Shown here: positions 8,730-15,910 of the stretch, in pieces
Layout of the letters: each line of letters starts with the position of its first letter
How positions within the stretch are numbered: position 1 is the stretch's first letter
Assembly: GCA_051984675.1 (NCBI GenBank)
Contig: JBPYFK010000114.1
Coordinates: 1-49,803 of the forward strand
Length of the DNA stretch: 49,803 bases
Source of the DNA: JBPYFK01 sp051984675
GTDB lineage: Bacteria; Actinomycetota; Actinomycetes; Mycobacteriales; Pseudonocardiaceae
Reading direction: 5' to 3'
Made by a program: the position numbers and the translations under genes
The notes under the pieces: generated by a model
The model's input: only the letters and a program-made list of their open reading frames with translations
Databases searched by the model: none
Told to the model about the DNA's origin: nothing

Positions 8730-9583
8730 GACGGTCCGGTGAGCCGTTCGATCGCCCACTGGAACGCATCGGGCTCGATCTCCGATCCGCCGCTGAACGG
8801 ATTCTGCAGCTCGAAGATCGCGAAAAGCAGCATCGCGAGCGTACCGGCCACTGTGGACACGGTCAGCACGTGCGTCACCATCTTCGTTCCGTGGAAGAGG
8901 TTGGGCAGCAGGATGGTGATGAGCGTCCCGACGATGAGCACGAACCACACCACGGAGACGACGCCGCGAGACGTCACTCCGTCCAGTCGCGCCTGACGTT
9001 TCTGGTAGACCTGCCAGAGTTCGTTCGCCGCCTCGATCTTGCGGTCCCTCTGCCAGTCGTCGGCCCTTGGCGCTTCGTCGATCGCGGCACGGATCTGGTC
9101 CAGTAGCGCCCAACCTGGTCCGGTCACCGGCTGGCCCGCGCGCATTTGGGGCCATTCCCGCTCGATGACCGTTCTCGTGTATGCTGTATCGAGATCGTGT
9201 ACGCGCATTTGGACTGGCGGCGACAGCGAGTTGGAAGCCCAGCTCACCGCGACCAACGCCTGGGCTTCCTCGTGTGCGTCGTCGCGGGCCGTACTCACGT
9301 TGTCGAACAGCGTGACAAGAACGAACGCGAGAACTACCGCGTGCAGCCCGGCGACGATGGTGAAGACCTCGCCGGTGGCCTCATTGCGGCCGACCGCCTC
9401 TTCCGCTTCCGGCGCGTCAGGGTTGCGCCCTTCCACGAGGGTGTCGCCCGTCGACAGCTTCCTCTTGTTGCCCTTCGACGGACCGCTGTCCGGGTTGAAG
9501 CGCCGGACCAGATAAGCGACGAGAGCCGCGGGAACGACAGCGATGGCTACCCACACGAGTCCGTGCAGATAGGTACTGTTCAT
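8726..9583 (-). CDS. DUF4239 (bestrophin-like) membrane protein
   Basis: A 285-residue integral membrane protein. Four hydrophobic segments are visible: GLVWVAIAVVPAALVAYLV, FTIVAGLHAVVLAFVLVTLF, VVSVVWFVLIVGTLITILL and LTVSTVAGTLAMLLFAIFEL. A soluble middle contains the family's AHEEAQALVAVSW and IEREWPQM. It ends IFELQNPFSGGSEIEPDAFQ, characteristic of the DUF4239 / bestrophin-like family, for which ion transport has been suggested but not shown. GGGGAGGA lies 9 bases before the selected ATG. It is the first gene of a two-gene unit with the Pro/Thr protein. Confidence 0.85.
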   Translation of the reverse strand: MNSTYLHGLVWVAIAVVPAALVAYLVRRFNPDSGPSKGNKRKLSTGDTLVEGRNPDAPEAEEAVGRNEATGEVFTIVAGLHAVVLAFVLVTLFDNVSTARDDAHEEAQALVAVSWASNSLSPPVQMRVHDLDTAYTRTVIEREWPQMRAGQPVTGPGWALLDQIRAAIDEAPRADDWQRDRKIEAANELWQVYQKRQARLDGVTSRGVVSVVWFVLIVGTLITILLPNLFHGTKMVTHVLTVSTVAGTLAMLLFAIFELQNPFSGGSEIEPDAFQWAIERLTGPS

Positions 9584-10306
9584 AGGATCAATTCCTCCCC
9601 GGGCGCAGGATGCGCCAGAAAACGCGTCCACGCTTCGGAAGGATCAGCTTCGGGTCACGTTAGTGACCGACAATCGGGCGCACAAGCATGGTCCACAGCA
9701 GTTCACCCAACCGGTCGCGCGGTGTCTTTCTGGTGGTTGATCGCCGCCTATCTCACACCGAACAAAATCCAGGAAGCACCAAAAACGGACATTCTGTCGA
9801 CTGCTCTCGCGTTGTTGACGTCGGAACGAAATGCACAGAGCACGAGTACACCTGCCACGAATGGACCAGTCGAGACTGCGGACTGCCAGCGCCCACCCCG
9901 AGCGTCTCCTACGAGCGTGTCCGATGCGAGCAGTCTCCTTCCGCCAAACATCCACACACGATTACTCCTCGTTCTCAGCAACCGACAGAACGAGTGATTT
10001 CGAAGTGATCTCACCAACCAACACAACCAAGACACGTTTGGGTGACTGTACGCGTTTCAACTGGCGGTGCTAACGTCGCCGACGTCAGCGAAGACCCCAC
10101 CACCAAATACCCGCTGCTCGGAAGCAAGTCATTCGGTAATCACACGACATCAATCGACGCCGTTGTTTCCGACGTTTCGACAACTCGCTATTCGGCTGAC
10201 GCAAACGGAAGGATCGGCCACCGTTCGTTTTCCCGCCGAATATTCAAGCAGTTCTGGTGAACCTCTCTCGTCCCACCCGGACGGTTAACCACGATTGGGG
10301 TGTGTT
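9584..10306. other. Gene-free, AT-richer region upstream of the encapsulin locus
   Basis: About 720 bases between the DUF4239 start and the first shell gene, visibly less GC-rich than its surroundings. The short open frames on either strand lack ribosome binding sites and family signatures. It must hold the promoters for both flanking units. A GGTTAACC palindrome sits about 30 bases before the first shell start (10283-10290). Confidence 0.6.
9653..9668 (-). promoter_or_regulatory. Palindrome GGTCAC-N4-GTGACC
   Basis: The perfect dyad GGTCACGTTAGTGACC lies 70 bases upstream of the DUF4239 start, a reasonable operator position for the two-gene membrane unit. No regulator is encoded next to it. 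Confidence 0.35.
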
Positions 10307-11737
10307 GTGACTTCGACTGAATCGGTGGAGTCGGGCTCCGGTGCCGACAACGGGCACGACGGGCCAACGTCGCTGAGCCTGGGAACCGCTGCAGCGCGGA
10401 ACCTGGCCACCACGACGAAGTCCGTCCCGCAGATGCAGGGAATCACCTCGCGGTGGTTGCTGCGCATGTTGCCGTGGGTGCAGGCATCGGGCGGTACGTA
10501 CCGGGTGAACCGGCGCCTCACCTTCACGCTGGGCGACGGCCGCATGACCTTCACCAACACTGGCACCGATGTGCGGGTGATTCCGCAGGAACTGGCTGAG
10601 CTGTCCGTCCTGCGCGGTTTTGACGACGTGGGGGTGCTCGGTGCGCTGGCGGATCGGTTCGTCCAGCGCGAGTTCGGGCCGGGTCAGGTCATCGTGGAGA
10701 CCGGGCAACCGGCGGACCAGGTTGTCCTGATCGCCCACGGCAAGGTCAACAAGATCGGAGCCGGCAAGTACGGTGACCACACGGTTCTGGATGTGCTGGC
10801 GGAAGGCGCCTACTTCGGCGACCAGGTGCTGGCCGACCCGAACACCACCTGGGACTTCACGATCAGGACGGTGACCCCGTGCACCGTCCTGACCTTGAGT
10901 CGGCAGGCGTTCGACGAGTTCAACGGCCAGTCCGAAGCGCTGCGCGCGCACATCCAGCAAGCCGCCACGCGGCCGAAACCCTCCGCGAACACGCACGGCG
11001 AGGCGGATATCGAGTTGGCCTCCGGTCACGTCGGTGAACCTGACCTCCCAGGCACCTATGTGGACTACGAGCTCGCCCCGCGCGAATACGAGCTGAGCGT
11101 GGCCCAGACCGTCCTGCGGGTGCACACCAGGGTCGCGGATCTCTACAACCAGCCAATGAACCAGCTTGAGCAGCAGTTGCGGCTGACCGTGGAGGCGCTG
11201 CGGGAGCGCCAGGAACACGAGATGATCAATAACATCGACTTCGGCCTGCTGCACAACGCTGACCTCCAGCAGCGCGTCCACACTCGCACGGGCCCGCCCA
11301 TCCCGGACGACATGGACGACCTGCTGTCCACGGTATGGAAGGAGCCGGGGTTCTTCCTGGCACACCCGCGCACGATCGCGGCGTTCGGCCGGGAGTGCAA
11401 CAAGCGGGGTGTCTACCCGGCGGGCATCGACATCGCCGGGCACAAAGTGCCCGCCTGGCGCGGAGTTCCGCTCCTGCCCTGCAACAAGATCCCGATCAGT
11501 AACCACCGCACGAGTTCGATCCTGCTGATGCGCACCGGCGAGGAGGAGCAGGGTGTGGTCGGTCTGCACCAGACCGGCATTCCGGACGAGTACGAACCCG
11601 GCCTTTCCGTGCGGTTCATGAACATCAACGAGAAGGCCATCATGTCGTACCTCGTCAGCACCTACTACTCGGCCGCGATCCTGGTCCCGGACGCGCTCGG
11701 TGTTCTCGAAAACATCGAGTTGGGGCGAGAGGGCTAG
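10307..11737 (+). CDS. Family 2B encapsulin shell protein, paralogue A (with cNMP-binding-like insert)
   Basis: A 476-residue HK97-fold encapsulin subunit. Residues 20-60 hold the family N-arm (LSLGTAAARNLATTTKSVPQ). Residues about 100-212 are an inserted cyclic-nucleotide-binding-like domain (ADRFVQREFGPGQVIVETGQPADQVVLIAHGKV in pieces, ending TPCTVLTLSRQAFDEF). The HK97 part follows: YVDYELAPREYEL, VLRVHTRVADLYN, RTIAAFGRECNKRG, PAWRGVPLLPCNKIP, GLHQTGIPDEYEPGLSVRF and VPDALGVLENIEL. Such proteins self-assemble into icosahedral compartments. In the cNMP insert the usual phosphate-binding Arg-x-Ala is replaced by TWDFTIRT, so ligand binding is doubtful. The start is GTG (VTSTESVES) with only a weak GGGG upstream. 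A TTG four codons earlier is unlikely. Confidence 0.9.
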   Translation: MTSTESVESGSGADNGHDGPTSLSLGTAAARNLATTTKSVPQMQGITSRWLLRMLPWVQASGGTYRVNRRLTFTLGDGRMTFTNTGTDVRVIPQELAELSVLRGFDDVGVLGALADRFVQREFGPGQVIVETGQPADQVVLIAHGKVNKIGAGKYGDHTVLDVLAEGAYFGDQVLADPNTTWDFTIRTVTPCTVLTLSRQAFDEFNGQSEALRAHIQQAATRPKPSANTHGEADIELASGHVGEPDLPGTYVDYELAPREYELSVAQTVLRVHTRVADLYNQPMNQLEQQLRLTVEALRERQEHEMINNIDFGLLHNADLQQRVHTRTGPPIPDDMDDLLSTVWKEPGFFLAHPRTIAAFGRECNKRGVYPAGIDIAGHKVPAWRGVPLLPCNKIPISNHRTSSILLMRTGEEEQGVVGLHQTGIPDEYEPGLSVRFMNINEKAIMSYLVSTYYSAAILVPDALGVLENIELGREG

Positions 11738-11746
11738 ATCACGGTG

Positions 11747-11777
11747 GCACAGCAGGGCAGCCCCGACCCTGCTGTGC
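11747..11777 (+). terminator. Strong hairpin between the two shell genes
   Basis: GCACAGCAGGG and CCCTGCTGTGC form an 11-bp perfect stem with a 9-base loop, starting 10 bases after the first shell stop, followed by TCTCATCC. It has the form of a partial (leaky) terminator or an RNA-processing barrier within the operon. Confidence 0.55.
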
Positions 11778-11883
11778 TCTCATCCTCGCCCCGGAAACCG
11801 GGTGATCTCCAGCCCTACTCGCTGACTTCGGCAAGTGCAGCCCGTTGATGTCCACTGCACGGACCAGGATTGGTGGATTCATT

Positions 11884-13287
11884 GTGACTGTGACAGAGCA
11901 GGACGCTGGTGTTGAGAGCGGCCCGTGGCAGCTCAGCTTGGGCACCGAGGCCGCGCGGAACCTGGCGACAACCACCAAGACCGTGCCGCTCATGCAGGGG
12001 ATCTCTCCCCGATGGCTGTTGCGCGTCTTGCCGTGGGTCGACACCACGGCCGGCTCCTACCGAGTCAACCGGCGGCTGACCTACACCTTCGGCGACGGTC
12101 GCGTGACCTGCACCAACACCGGTGACAGGGTCCAGCTGATACCGCAGGAACTGCGCGAGATCCCCTTGCTGCGCGAGTTTGACGACAACACCGTCCTCAC
12201 CGCGCTGGCGGAGCGGTTCGTGCAAGAGGACTTCGCTGCCGGTGACATGATCGTGCAGGCCGGTCAGCCTGCCGACCGATTCGTTCTTCTCGCGCACGGG
12301 AAGGTCAACAAGCTCCGCGCCGGGAAGTACGGTCAGGCATCCGCCTTGGGCGTCTTCGCGGATGGCGCGTATTTCGGCGATCAGCTGCTGGCAGGCTCGG
12401 ACGGAACCTGGAACTTCAGTGTCCAAGCCCTCACCCCGTGCACGGTCCTCACCCTGCGGCGCCCAGCTTTCCACGAAGTCCGTGGACAGTCGGACGCGTT
12501 GCGCGAGCACATCGCACGCGTGCTGGCCGCCCCAAGACCGGCCCACAACAAGCATGGCGAAGCGGAGATTGGCCTGCATTCCGGCCATGTCGGCGAGGCC
12601 GAACTGTCCGGGACCTACGTGGACTACGACCTCAGCCCGCGCGAATACGAGCTGCACGTGGCACAGACCGTCCTTCGGGTGCACACGCGGGTCGCCGATG
12701 TCTACAACCGGCCCATGAACCAGGTTGAGCAGCAACTCCGGCTGGTCATCGAAGCCCTTCGGGAGCGTCAGGAAGACGACCTGATCAACAACCCGGAATT
12801 CGGGCTTCTGCACAACGCCGATCTCAACCAACGCATCTACACCCGCAGCGGACCGCCCAGCCCCGACGACTTCGACGAACTCCTGTCCCGGCGTCGGAAA
12901 TCGCGCTTCTTCCTGGCCCATCCGCGCACGGTCGCGGCATTCGGTCGGGAATGCAACCGCCGCGGCCTGTACCCGGAAGACATCGACTTCCAGGATCGGA
13001 AAGTGCCCGCATGGCGCGGGGTTCCGATCCTTCCGTGCAACAAGATACCCATCACCGCGGCGGGGACGAGTTCGGTCATCGTCATGCGCACGGGCGATGA
13101 GGATCAGGGCGTGATTGGCCTGCACCAGACCGGCATCCCCGAAGAGGTCGAATCCGGCCTCAATGTTCGGTTCATGGGGCTCAGCTCCCAGGCCATCGCC
13201 TCCTACCTCGTCAGCGCCTACTACTCCGCCGCTGTCCTGGTGCCGGACGCGTTGGGCGTCCTCGAACACGTCGAGATCGGACGCTGA
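11884..13287 (+). CDS. Family 2B encapsulin shell protein, paralogue B (with cNMP-binding-like insert)
   Basis: A 467-residue paralogue of the preceding protein, roughly two thirds identical by eye along its whole length. It has the same domain order: N-arm (LATTTKTVPLMQGI), cNMP-like insert at about residues 90-205, then the HK97 shell domain ending VPDALGVLEHVEIGR. Differences cluster in the insert and in the linker after it. The cNMP phosphate loop is again unconventional (GTWNFSVQAL). The start is GTG (VTVTEQDAG) preceded by GGATTGGTGG. A similar GATTGGGG element precedes paralogue A, so the duplication appears to have included the leader. The polyprenyl synthase gene follows 18 bases later. 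Confidence 0.9.
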   Translation: MTVTEQDAGVESGPWQLSLGTEAARNLATTTKTVPLMQGISPRWLLRVLPWVDTTAGSYRVNRRLTYTFGDGRVTCTNTGDRVQLIPQELREIPLLREFDDNTVLTALAERFVQEDFAAGDMIVQAGQPADRFVLLAHGKVNKLRAGKYGQASALGVFADGAYFGDQLLAGSDGTWNFSVQALTPCTVLTLRRPAFHEVRGQSDALREHIARVLAAPRPAHNKHGEAEIGLHSGHVGEAELSGTYVDYDLSPREYELHVAQTVLRVHTRVADVYNRPMNQVEQQLRLVIEALRERQEDDLINNPEFGLLHNADLNQRIYTRSGPPSPDDFDELLSRRRKSRFFLAHPRTVAAFGRECNRRGLYPEDIDFQDRKVPAWRGVPILPCNKIPITAAGTSSVIVMRTGDEDQGVIGLHQTGIPEEVESGLNVRFMGLSSQAIASYLVSAYYSAAVLVPDALGVLEHVEIGR

Positions 13288-13305
13288 AGGAAGGGGTTGG
13301 TTGTC

Positions 13306-14415
13306 ATGGCCACCATGCAGGAACGGCCGCCGGCACGAGTCGCCCATGACGCGCTGGTCCGCAGCCGGACCACCGTCGATCCGGCGATGCGTGCCGCCGT
13401 GGACACGCTGCCACCGGAGATACGCCGCATCGCCGGTTATCACTTCGGCTGGTGGGACGAGCATGGCCAACCGGACCGGGCCAACAGCGGCAAGGCGCTT
13501 CGCCCCGCGCTGGTCCTCCTGACCGCCGAGGCAGTCGGCGGTCCTCCGGGCACGCCGCACGACAACGGTTCGGTAGCGGAAGGCGGTGCCGGTGTCTCCA
13601 GCGCCGACCTTCCCTGCAACGCCGCGCTGCCCGCCGCGGTAGCCGTGGAGTTGGTGCACAACTTCTCGCTGCTGCACGACGATGTGATGGACGGGGACGT
13701 CACCCGGCGCCACCGGCGTACCGCCTGGACCGTGTTCGGTTCCAGTGCGGCGATCCTGGCGGGTGACTCCCTGCTGACTCTGGCGATCAACACGCTCGCC
13801 GGCAGCGGACACCCGGCCGCCGCGGATGGCATCCGGGCGGTCACGACCGCGGTCCAGGCCCTCCTCGGCGGGCAGAGCGCGGACCTCGATTTCGAGAACC
13901 GCACGGACGTCAGCCTCGCCGAATGCCTGGCCATGGTCCGTGCCAAGACCGGCGCCCTGCTGGGATGTTCCTGCGCGCTCGGCGCGTACTTCGGCGGCGG
14001 CACCCCGGATCAGATCCACCACCTGCGCTCGTTCGGCGAGCAGTTGGGCATCGCGTTTCAGCACATGGATGACCTGCTCGGGATCTGGGGAGATCCGGCG
14101 ATCACCGGAAAACCGGTCTTCTCCGACCTGCACACCCGCAAGAAGTCCCTTCCCGTGGTGGCCGCGTTGACCTCGGGCACACCCGCCGGTAACGAACTCG
14201 CCACGCTCTACCACCAGGAATCGCCGCTGACCGAAGCCGACCTCGCCCGAGCGGCCACGCTGATCGACACCGCTGGCGGTCGCACCTGGTCGCACACCCA
14301 GGCCGACCACCTGCTCACCCAGGCGCTGTACCACCTTCAGGCCACAGACCCGACACCGCGAGCTGCCGGCGAACTCACCGCCCTCGCCAGGCTGGCGACG
14401 CAGCGTGATCACTGA
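13306..14415 (+). CDS. Polyprenyl (isoprenyl diphosphate) synthase, predicted encapsulin cargo
   Basis: A 369-residue trans-isoprenyl diphosphate synthase that condenses IPP with allylic diphosphates. It has the first Asp-rich motif HDDVMDGDVTRRHR (D125-D129, no two-residue insertion), GKALRPALVLL earlier, and the second Asp-rich motif DDLLGIWGD at 255-263. An aromatic Phe five residues before the first motif is typical of short-chain C20-type synthases. Chain length is therefore predicted, not shown. It follows the second shell gene after 18 bases, with AAGGAAGGGG about 10 bases before the ATG. Polyprenyl transferases are a known cargo class of Family 2B encapsulins. The first 30 residues are Pro/Arg-rich and could be the loading segment. 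Its 3' end overlaps the convergent DUF2064 gene by 41 bases. Confidence 0.9.
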   Translation: MATMQERPPARVAHDALVRSRTTVDPAMRAAVDTLPPEIRRIAGYHFGWWDEHGQPDRANSGKALRPALVLLTAEAVGGPPGTPHDNGSVAEGGAGVSSADLPCNAALPAAVAVELVHNFSLLHDDVMDGDVTRRHRRTAWTVFGSSAAILAGDSLLTLAINTLAGSGHPAAADGIRAVTTAVQALLGGQSADLDFENRTDVSLAECLAMVRAKTGALLGCSCALGAYFGGGTPDQIHHLRSFGEQLGIAFQHMDDLLGIWGDPAITGKPVFSDLHTRKKSLPVVAALTSGTPAGNELATLYHQESPLTEADLARAATLIDTAGGRTWSHTQADHLLTQALYHLQATDPTPRAAGELTALARLATQRDH

Positions 14416-15103
14416 TCACGTACTGGTGGTGCGGAAACGTCATGGCTGCCAAGGTACGGGCGAATCGGGAATCGGGCGTGGAATCGGCGACCCCTCGCGC
14501 GTCGGCCATGAAGTCCACATCGGACAACTCGGTCAACAGGATCGGGCACGCGCCGGCCTTCTCCAGCGCCGCTCTGGTGCGTTCCCCAGTGTCCTGATGG
14601 GACATCGGAACGTCTTCGAGCACCCTGGCCAGGGCCGGGTCGCGAAGACCGAGGCTCCACCAACCGCCGTCGGTCGCTGGGCCCAGGACGGCCGGTGGTC
14701 CGGCCGCGGAACGCAGTTTCCCCGCTGCGTGCGCGAGAAGGCCGGCATGGACCTGGGGGGTGTCCATACCGATCTGCAGCACGGGCACCCCTGGACGCAG
14801 CGCACCGGCATCGGCATGAGCATGGCACAGCCGGTGCGCGAAGGTCGGGCCGCGCTGCGGTATCACCGTCGCGTGGGCGAGCTTCCCGGCGAGTTCGTGC
14901 CCCAGAGCCGCGTCACGCAGGTCACCGCCGAGCGCGACCACCGGAACGGTCTCGGGCACCGCCAGGACGGCGTCGAGAGTGTCGAGCAGGCTCGCGGCTG
15001 CGAGTTGGGCGGCCTGCTCCGGCGTCGCCGGAGGGCACAGCCGCGTCTTCGCCTCGCCAGACACGGGAGCCTTGGCCACGACGAGCAGGATCACGGTACT
15101 CAC
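14375..15103 (-). CDS. DUF2064 / TIGR04282-type glycosyltransferase-like protein
   Basis: A 242-residue protein with a nucleotidyl/glycosyltransferase-A-like fold. The start VSTVILLVVAKAPVSGEAKTRLCPPATPEQAAQLA gives the conserved K-x-P-x-G-x-x-K-T-R-L element, VLQIGMDTPQV supplies the metal-site D, and GPATDGGWWSLGL is the family hallmark. Family members occur beside GT2 enzymes and are thought to prepare or transfer sugar nucleotides, although activity is unproven. The start is GTG with GGGAG 7 bases upstream. The GT2 gene stop overlaps this start by 4 bases, so both are coupled. Confidence 0.85.
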   Translation of the reverse strand: MSTVILLVVAKAPVSGEAKTRLCPPATPEQAAQLAAASLLDTLDAVLAVPETVPVVALGGDLRDAALGHELAGKLAHATVIPQRGPTFAHRLCHAHADAGALRPGVPVLQIGMDTPQVHAGLLAHAAGKLRSAAGPPAVLGPATDGGWWSLGLRDPALARVLEDVPMSHQDTGERTRAALEKAGACPILLTELSDVDFMADARGVADSTPDSRFARTLAAMTFPHHQYVISDHAASPAWRGR

Positions 15104-15750
15104 CGGAGAACTCCCGCCATGTCCCGGACCGCGCGCAGCGTGCCATGCAGCGAGCCGCTGACCTTCGACCGTGTCCCGGCAGCTCGCGGGAGGTAGTCGA
15201 CCGGCTGTTCCCGGATTCGCCACCCCGCCTGCCGCGCCTTGACCAGCAGTTCAAGCGGGTGACCGAAGCCTCGGTCGACGAGTTCCAACCGCAGCAGATC
15301 CGCGCGCCGGGCCGCGCGCATCGGACCGATGTCGTGCACCGGTATCCCGCGCCGCCGCAGGAGGGCCGCGATCGCACTGTTGCCCGCGCGAGCGTGCCAC
15401 GGCCAGGCTCCCTTGTGCGCGATCCGCCGTCCCAAAGCCAGGTCGGCCGAGCCGGCACGGACCTGCTCGACCAGTGGGGGCAACTGGCCCGCGTCCAGCG
15501 AGCCGTCGGCGTCCAGGAAGGTGACGATGTCGGCCTTGGCCGAAGCCAGGCCGGTCAGCACGGCCGCGCCGTAGCCACGCTGGGGCTCGGACACGACGGT
15601 GGCGCCGAACTGGCGTGCTACCTCGCACGACTGGTCGGTCGACCCGTTGTCGACGACGATCGGTCGATATCCGGCCGGGAGGCTGGCGAGAACCTGAGGA
15701 AGGGCGGCAGCCTCGTCGAGACAGGGCAAGATCACGTCCACCGGACTCAT
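15100..15750 (-). CDS. Glycosyltransferase family 2
   Basis: A 216-residue GT-A glycosyltransferase. DVILPCLDEAAALPQVL and PIVVDNGSTDQSCEVA bind the nucleotide, FLDADGSLDAGQLPPLV is the D-x-D metal site, and GRRIAHKGAWPWHARAGN follows. The C-terminus lacks membrane helices, unlike dolichol-phosphate mannose synthases with a GtrA fusion, so it is a soluble transferase likely acting on a lipid carrier at the membrane. The start is uncertain: the ATG at MSPVDV or a GTG three codons earlier, neither with a Shine-Dalgarno sequence. It is first in a two-gene unit with the DUF2064 gene. Confidence 0.88.
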   Translation of the reverse strand: MSPVDVILPCLDEAAALPQVLASLPAGYRPIVVDNGSTDQSCEVARQFGATVVSEPQRGYGAAVLTGLASAKADIVTFLDADGSLDAGQLPPLVEQVRAGSADLALGRRIAHKGAWPWHARAGNSAIAALLRRRGIPVHDIGPMRAARRADLLRLELVDRGFGHPLELLVKARQAGWRIREQPVDYLPRAAGTRSKVSGSLHGTLRAVRDMAGVLR

Positions 15751-15910
15751 AACTCGCACGATAAGTCTATGGTGGACGGTTGAGAAACGTTGTTCTGATT
15801 AGGAATTCCTTACGAACCGTTTCCGCCAGCGAGGGCATTACGAAAGTCTGACGGATGTCTGTTCGATTTCGGTCGTTCCTGGCCCACCGGTTAGCGTCGA
15901 GGTGGTGAGC

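Noticed and set aside
7825..8742. Long plus-strand frame encoding a Gly/Val-rich protein with repeated GGSVV units
   Set aside because: It is the complement of the Pro/Thr repeat gene on the minus strand, which has a proper start overlapping the upstream gene, a signal-like helix and a C-terminal anchor. The plus frame has no ribosome binding site.
9748..10035. 95-codon minus-strand frame in the AT-richer gap with a hydrophobic C-terminal part
   Set aside because: No ribosome binding site, no recognisable family, and two other frames overlap it. Considered as a possible remnant but not supportable.
10244..14412. Long minus-strand frames opposite the encapsulin genes (441 and 865 codons)
   Set aside because: Composition of antisense shadows in high-GC DNA, no start signals, and the plus-strand genes are unambiguous.
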